A stretch of 13,503 nucleotides of DNA from Podila epigama (Eukaryota > Mortierellomycota > Mortierellomycetes > Mortierellales > Mortierellaceae): the NCBI GenBank assembly GCA_015679605.1, contig JAAAVE010000791.1, positions 1 to 13,503 of the forward strand, written 5' to 3'. A model generated the notes under the pieces. That model saw only the letters and a program-made list of their open reading frames with translations. It had not been told where the DNA came from and did no database searches. Below, piece by piece: positions 9,356-13,503 of the stretch (its first letter is position 1; the number at the start of each line of letters is the position of its first letter). A program made the position numbers and the translations under genes.

Positions 9356-10108
9356 TTAATTTGATTGTGATTGGAATGCTGCCTGACCATACCAAGTGAC
9401 AGCAAGACACACTACAACGAGGACACCTTTCAAGTATTGGACTGCAATAGTAGAGATGGGAGATCTTGCTGTTGTCTTTTGACCGGTCGGGTGGTAGAGA
9501 GGAAGCCCATCGGACATGTCCTTTGCACTCTTGCTGTATTCAGGCAAAAACGAATCGGTCATCAAAACTGGCACTGAAGCTGGTGCAAGATCATAGATTG
9601 AATGCATCTCCTTCTGAACTTTTTCTTTCTCTGATGGCCACGACGTGAACGGTGTTGCTTCTGCTGCTGGTGCTGCTGTTGAATCGATGGTCGTGTAGGC
9701 TGGTGGGCAGACACTACTGAATGCACAAGGAGGGCGATCTTCTGTTCCAATGATGAGATGATTCTTGAGATGCGCTTTGGTCTCTGAACAGACATGACGA
9801 GGTTGCACAGGGCAAGATTTTTTCTCTGTCACAAAAGCAGCTGGGACCGTATCTTTTAAAGTCGGTGTAACTGTAACGGCAACTTGGACAGATGCTGCAA
9901 AAGGAACTGTAGAGTTGTTGGACACACTCTTGGTACATGTACTAGACAAGCTTTTGTGGAGCAAGCTTGCACGTCGGTAGTGTTTCGTCTGAGAACAGAC
10001 GTGCGTTGGTCTTTGGTACAAGTTGAGATCCTTGGACGTCAAAGACTCGTGGTGATGATACGCCTTTGTCTGCGAACAGATATGGCTTGGTCTAGAGTGT
10101 CGTACCAT
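9356..10108 (-). CDS. Unrecognised tail-anchored protein with three HxCSxTK repeats
   Basis: A single-exon frame of 250 aa that matches no family I recognise. Three copies of a 12-residue unit occur: RPSHICSQTKAY (6-17), RPTHVCSQTKHY (33-44) and QPRHVCSETKAH (102-113). The consensus is [RQ]-P-x-H-[IV]-C-S-[QE]-T-K. The first two are 27 residues apart; the third follows after 69. Residues 120-215 are Pro/Ala/Ser/Thr-rich and probably disordered. Residues 228-245 (GVLVVVCLAVTWYGQAAF) form one hydrophobic segment followed by five residues. With no signal peptide this fits a C-terminally anchored (GET-type) membrane protein whose repeats face the cytosol. The repeats' conserved His and Cys could bind metal, carry a lipid or be a docking peptide; nothing seen decides this. 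Repeat conservation and the membrane anchor argue that it is a genuine gene. The ATG follows a CT-rich leader. Confidence 0.7.
   Translation of the reverse strand: MVRHSRPSHICSQTKAYHHHESLTSKDLNLYQRPTHVCSQTKHYRRASLLHKSLSSTCTKSVSNNSTVPFAASVQVAVTVTPTLKDTVPAAFVTEKKSCPVQPRHVCSETKAHLKNHLIIGTEDRPPCAFSSVCPPAYTTIDSTAAPAAEATPFTSWPSEKEKVQKEMHSIYDLAPASVPVLMTDSFLPEYSKSAKDMSDGLPLYHPTGQKTTARSPISTIAVQYLKGVLVVVCLAVTWYGQAAFQSQSN
9770..9805 (-). repeat. HxCSxTK unit 3
   Basis: Codes QPRHVCSETKAH, residues 102-113. It is more diverged than units 1 and 2 but keeps P, H, C, S, T and K at the same positions. The DNA contains GTCT-n6-AGAC arms (9780-9783 and 9790-9793). Confidence 0.7.
9977..10012 (-). repeat. HxCSxTK unit 2
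   Basis: Codes RPTHVCSQTKHY, residues 33-44. It shares 8 of 12 residues with unit 1. The DNA contains GTCTG-n4-CAGAC arms (9987-9991 and 9996-10000). Confidence 0.75.
10058..10093 (-). repeat. HxCSxTK unit 1
   Basis: Codes RPSHICSQTKAY, residues 6-17 of the tail-anchored protein. The DNA contains TCTG-n4-CAGA arms (10069-10072 and 10077-10080). Confidence 0.75.
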
Positions 10109-10419
10109 TGACGTCGGTTGAGAGTGAGAGCGAGAGAGAGAGTGAGTGTGCTAAAGTGGAATGAATGGTGGAGTCAAAAGGTGAATGTTTGGCATTGCAA
10201 TTCACAATGGGTCCTCTTTATCTTTAAATGCTCCAGGACAAAAATGCATGTCCATGTGATCACAGACTAGTGTAACCTTTTTTTTTTTATGGTGCAAATC
10301 ATTTAATTCAGGGTCACGCCTGACCTAAAAAAAAAAAAAAACTTTAAAAAAAATCCTATTTACATGGGCAATGGGATTGACCGACAGACCGACCGATAAA
10401 CCAATACCACGAATACAAC
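10109..10419. promoter_or_regulatory. Promoter and CT-rich leader of the tail-anchored gene; 3' flank of the ankyrin gene
   Basis: No gene is visible in these 311 bp. Next to the ATG, positions 10119-10150 are CT-repeat on the minus strand. A weak AT-rich TATA-like word (TTTAAAGATAAAG on the minus strand) lies at 10216-10228, about 110 nt upstream of the ATG. A T-run (about 10278-10288) and an A-run (about 10327-10340) mark the part closest to the ankyrin gene's stop codon at 10420. Confidence 0.4.
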
Positions 10420-12667
10420 TCATGACCGCTTCCAAATGCCAGAGAGCCGATGCAACATGCCTATCCGAGAACGTGTTGATTCGGGCTTGACAAGGCCTAG
10501 AGCTGCTGCCTCTCCACTCGCCTCTGCAAACTCTCCAATCTTCCAATTGCCCATCATGGCTGAAGATGAATGGCCCTCTCTCAGGCCATGATTGTTCTCC
10601 TTGCCTGACCCTGACCCATAGGACCACATCCGCGAGAACCGTCCAGAGATCGTAGAACTGCCCGAAAAACTATGACGGGGTGTTGCCTCTGGGTAACCCG
10701 TTGTTAATGATGATGTCGATTTCCTTGGCGTAGACTCGACCTCAACAAGTGGGGCACCGAGATGGATGCGGGACAGGTCATGGGATGTGTGTGCGTGAAG
10801 GGTGCGTCGTCGGTGCATCCTGTCAGCGCCATCCGTGCTCAAGTGGAGAGACTTTTGCTGATCAAGCGAAGGCCGACCGGCATTAGTCTCGAAAGCAAAG
10901 GATGCCCGTCGCCTAGATCCATCATCGTCCAAGAGTGGTTGAGATAATGATCGGATGACAGGTGCCTTGGTCATCGATGTCGTTCCAGCAGAGTCGTCCT
11001 GTCCCATTGATGCTTGTGTCTCTGTTGAGGGTTCGCTCTCACTGGAGTTATTCTTGCGACGGGGTGGTGTAGTTGAGCCCTCCACTAGGGTGAGACAGGA
11101 AGAGTGGCCAGATACTACAGTGTTTTCTGACCCAGTCGAAGCATCAGATGTCCGTCTCGCTTTACCCTCGATGGACACTCTAGGTCGGCTTGACCCCAGC
11201 TGTTCGAATGATCGACGGCGGTTGACTGCCATGGCTGACTGTGGTGACAGTAGTCCAGTAGCCTCCATAGATCTTCGACGCTTTATGGATGCGGCTGCGT
11301 CGGGTGTGGACAGAAGCTGTGAGGTACGATCGCTCCTGGGAGGCTTTGCAGCTGCGTCCCGTGAACTTGTTGAAGCGCGTCGACTTTCAGGTCTAGAGCT
11401 GTTGCGTATTGACAAAGGCGAGGTCTCTGTTGATGCTACTGCTGCTGCGCAGCCCTTGCTGGGTTTGGCAACAGGGCTATTGGCAGGGCTCGCGGATGAA
11501 TGGTGAGAATTGCCTCGCAGTTGAATCGATTGCATGCTCTTGTGCAATGGCTCTGTCGAGAGAGGTGTTCGTCCAAAGTCACAGGACTGTCGTGGCGCTG
11601 TAGATACGACAGGGGAACAAGGCGATTCGACAATGGATGGTAGGCTGATGCGCCTCTGACCCGTTTTCCGCGCCTGCGCTGGATATAAGGTGGAAGGTGC
11701 TGGCATTGATTGTGAGGTTTGTTCTTTTTGGTGCTGCGAGGTTGATTGAGAGGCACTGTCCCTTGTCTCTTTGGTGTTTATGCTGGACTCGACGCCATGG
11801 ATGGGTTCGGGTGCTGTTGCCTGAATCCCTCGTTGCATGGACGAGTGCATGTGGAGCAAATTGGCTACCTCTGGATGGTTTCGGGCAATTGCGACATTCA
11901 GCGGTGATGAGCCATACTATGAGGAACAAGGAGAATACCCATGTTAGAGGTCAAAAATGAGCGGTAAGGACCGATGTTTGCGCACGGAAAAACGAAAAAA
12001 AGATGTAATAGATAGAAACTTGCTTATGAGCTTTTTTTTACCTTGTCTGTCAAATCTACGATGGCTCCATGACGTAAGAGGACCTCAACGATGGCTAAGC
12101 ATCCATTTGCGGCGGCAAAATGGAGCGGTGTTGATCCAGTTGTGCCTACAGTTTGTCTAGAAGAGGATAGAAGGTTCGTTTTTGGTTTGGTTTGTTAATG
12201 TTGTCTGTCCCGTTTGTCGAATATCGAACCCACAAGAAGCATGCAACCCGCAACTCCGCAAATGACGATGCAGAAGGAAGCATCACAGGAAATGAATGAC
12301 GGATCTGCGCATCTGCGCATGGACCAACCCCCCTCCAGCAGCAGCGCCTTTGGTAAAAAAAGAAAGAATACTTACGATCCCACTGCCCTCTCTCCACTAT
12401 ACTTGCGCGGGTAGCGTCTTGCATTGACGTCGGCCCCGTGATCAATCAAAAAGAGAACGACGGGCAAGTTGGCGTTACTGCAGCATGCTAAGAAAACCGA
12501 GGCAATCGGGGAACATCGCGTCAGCATTCACCTGAAATGGAAATTCAAGATGTTCAAAAAAAAAAAAAAGAAGAGAAGAATGATATCGTTACCGGCATGG
12601 ATTGGCAAGACACCATTGACAGCTGAATCAATTGGCTGTCCATTGTCTAGGGCAAACTTGACGAGAC
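10420..12667 (-). CDS. Ankyrin-repeat protein with Ser/Arg-rich regulatory tail (5' end unresolved)
   Basis: Four exons can be joined: 12667-12593, 12487-12376, 12156-12042 and 11916-10420, with introns of 105, 219 and 125 nt. Together with one base from an unplaced upstream exon they give 599 residues. Numbering below starts at the split Gly codon. The end of a first ankyrin repeat (1-14, LVKFALDNG) is followed by NGVLPIHAACCSNANLPVVLFLIDHGADVN (18-47), GSTPLHFAAANGCLAIVEVLLRHGA (70-94) and GSSPLNVAIARNHPEVANLL (103-122). These restore the TPLHxAA...VVxxLLxxGA pattern over each junction. The remaining 475 residues look disordered, with many RRxS/RRRS sites, a 14-3-3 mode-I site RSLSQP (423-428), RRISLP (189-194) and a KEN box (540-542). 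Ankyrin repeats bind partner proteins; the tail suggests control by basophilic kinases, 14-3-3 and perhaps APC/C (inference). The exact orthologue is unknown to me. Confidence 0.85.
10936..10953 (-). other. 14-3-3 mode-I motif RSLSQP in the ankyrin protein
   Basis: Residues 423-428 match R-S-x-pS-x-P exactly, with the phosphorylatable Ser at 426. It lies in a disordered stretch, as expected for such sites. A second RxxSxP site (RRISLP) is at residues 189-194. Confidence 0.45.
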
Positions 12668-13144
12668 CTATGTTGGATAGTCATGATGGTTAGTGAGACG
12701 TGGGACTTTTTTTTCCTTTTTTTTCATTCTCTTTTTTTTTTAATTGCCCGAGAATGATGTGCATTTTTTTTCTAGCCGAGGGCACTGAATGGAATTGAGG
12801 TGAACAGGGGATGAAGAAGAGGAGGTGGTGGAGAAGGGGAGGGAGGCAAAGTGTGAAAATGCAAATCTTGTCAAAAGTGGAAAGAAAGATGAAGAGGTAC
12901 ACATCGTCCATCTCTCAAAAAGAGTGAAGGAATTTCAAGTCCTTCAGATGTTCCATGCAGGGAACAAAGACAATGACGAAGGAAAGAAAAAAAAAAAGGG
13001 AAAGGTGGGGATGAAGGAGAATGAATGAATGTTGAAAGGTAAGCAGGAGCAGAAAGGAATATCATCTGGTACCCCCGATGGCTCTCACTCACACAGTCTC
13101 TCTTTCTTTCTCCCTCTCTCTAGCTCACTCTCTGTCCAATCTTC
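12668..13144. other. 5' region of the ankyrin gene, exon 1 not located
   Basis: The acceptor at 12669-12668 has a good CTAAC branch-point-like word 20 nt upstream, so an intron must extend leftwards into this region on the minus strand. No start codon with a phase-1 donor and an ankyrin-like N-terminus was found. The region holds T- and A-runs, a purine-rich plus strand (about 12800-13030) and a CT-rich block (13081-13136). On the plus strand, GTAAGC (13038) and CTCTCTAG (ending 13123) would bound an 86-nt intron-like segment just before the frame starting at 13145. Confidence 0.45.
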
Positions 13145-13503
13145 ATGTTGGTGAGCTGGTTACCAGTTTTTGAGAGAACTTTTATGGTGGACATGAAGCT
13201 AGAGAGCCAAAATGTCACTCACACCAGGATGGACAGGAAACAATCCATCTTATGGTATAGCACAAATTGTGCCTTTCATTGTGATGCATCTTGTCATCAT
13301 GCCGACATATCATCATGTAAACATGGATGTCGGCATAGACCGAAAGGAGATGAAGATGGCGAAGCAAGTAGAAAACTTGAAGTATTGACCCAAAGAAAAA
13401 AAAAAGGAAATGAGGAAAAGAAAAGAGAGCATGTGCCGCATGTGCCAGCCAGCTGTTGCTGGGTGAGTCAGTCGGTCACGGATCAGATCTGCGTCAACGC
13501 CAA
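13145..13503 (+). CDS. Possible 5' part of a Cys/His-rich gene running off the right edge
   Basis: From ATG 13145 the plus-strand frame has no stop to the window end (119 full codons). An in-frame TAG lies at 13121-13123, so 13145 is the first possible Met. The ATG follows a CT-rich tract much like the leader of the tail-anchored gene. Residues 42-64 hold Cys at 42, 46, 50, 58 and 62, with His at 45, 51, 52, 60 and 64, a spacing that could bind zinc but matches no finger I know. A Lys/Arg/Glu-rich stretch follows. No family is recognised. Against it: the frame covers two palindromes that may be regulatory, and the upstream exon of the ankyrin gene may lie opposite. A chance open frame is a real alternative. 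Confidence 0.25.
   Translation, partial: MLVSWLPVFERTFMVDMKLESQNVTHTRMDRKQSILWYSTNCAFHCDASCHHADISSCKHGCRHRPKGDEDGEASRKLEVLTQRKKKGNEEKKREHVPHVPASCCWVSQSVTDQICVNA
13260..13272. repeat. Perfect 13-bp palindrome
   Basis: GCACAA-A-TTGTGC: two perfect 6-bp arms around a single A. It could be a binding site for a dimeric transcription factor. Confidence 0.5.
13299..13336. repeat. Nested inverted repeat (10-bp outer arms)
   Basis: The outer arms ATGCCGACAT (13299-13308) and ATGTCGGCAT (13327-13336) are perfect complements. Inside them, CATGT (13314-13318) and ACATG (13321-13325) form a second stem. The whole 38 bp could extrude as one hairpin with a small asymmetric internal loop. Confidence 0.6.
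13429..13446. repeat. 9-bp direct repeat
   Basis: GCATGTGCC occurs twice in perfect tandem. The function is unknown. Confidence 0.5.

Noticed and set aside
10955-11506. 183-codon open frame on the plus strand
   Set aside because: It lies wholly antisense to the Ser/Arg-rich tail of the ankyrin protein. Such codon composition easily leaves the opposite strand open, and the translation has no recognisable motif.
12157-12376. Possible extra exon in the 219-nt intron of the ankyrin gene
   Set aside because: The ankyrin pattern is continuous when exons 12487-12376 and 12156-12042 are joined directly, so no additional exon is needed.
12825-13028. 67-codon Lys/Glu-rich plus-strand frame
   Set aside because: It comes from a purine-rich tract and shows only low-complexity Lys/Glu composition; it is probably leader or intron sequence.
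13145-13194. Minus-strand ATG at 13194 as the ankyrin gene start
   Set aside because: The 31-nt exon has the right phase, but its peptide lacks the ankyrin helix residues expected before LVKFAL and it needs an unusually long intron. Kept only as a weak candidate.
1-13503. tRNA, rRNA, transposon, CRISPR or viral genes
   Set aside because: I looked for B-box-like GGTTCGAAT words, terminal inverted repeats, transposase or reverse-transcriptase motifs and regular repeat arrays on both strands and saw none that held up.

Overview
The window looks like nuclear DNA from a filamentous, probably early-diverging (Mucoromycota-like) fungus. The evidence is the small dense genes split by 70-219 nt introns with GTAAGT/GTAA-type donors and TAG/CAG acceptors, T-runs in many introns and intergenic gaps, Ser/Gln/Asn-rich low-complexity protein segments, and the presence of GCP4, which budding yeast lacks. 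The phylum is an inference. Splicing of four genes could be worked out by hand because every junction restores the reading frame and a family motif.

Layout from left to right: (1) minus, 272-1390, an unrecognised protein with one or two membrane segments, a long disordered Gln/Asn/Ser-rich tail and a PP1-type KRVTF motif. (2) minus, 2259-3650, a two-exon AIFM2/FSP1-type FAD/NAD(P)H oxidoreductase of 405 aa. (3) minus, 4332-7116, a three-exon gamma-tubulin complex component 4 of 844 aa. (4) plus, 7341-9263, an eight-exon DPH7/WDR85 WD40 protein (diphthine methylesterase) of 393 aa, head-to-head with GCP4 across 224 bp. (5) minus, 9356-10108, an unrecognised tail-anchored protein of 250 aa carrying three copies of an HxCSxTK motif, tail-to-tail with DPH7. 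(6) minus, 10420 to at least 12667, an ankyrin-repeat protein with a long Ser/Arg-rich regulatory tail; its first exon could not be placed. (7) plus, 13145 to the right edge, an open Cys/His-rich frame of uncertain status.

The recognised genes serve unrelated housekeeping roles (quinone redox protection, microtubule nucleation, diphthamide maturation of EF2), so this is not an operon-like system. The least explained items are the repeat-bearing tail-anchored protein, the membrane protein with a phosphatase-docking motif, the phospho-site-rich ankyrin protein, and two palindromes close to the right edge. I see no mobile elements, tRNA or rRNA genes, CRISPR arrays or viral genes.
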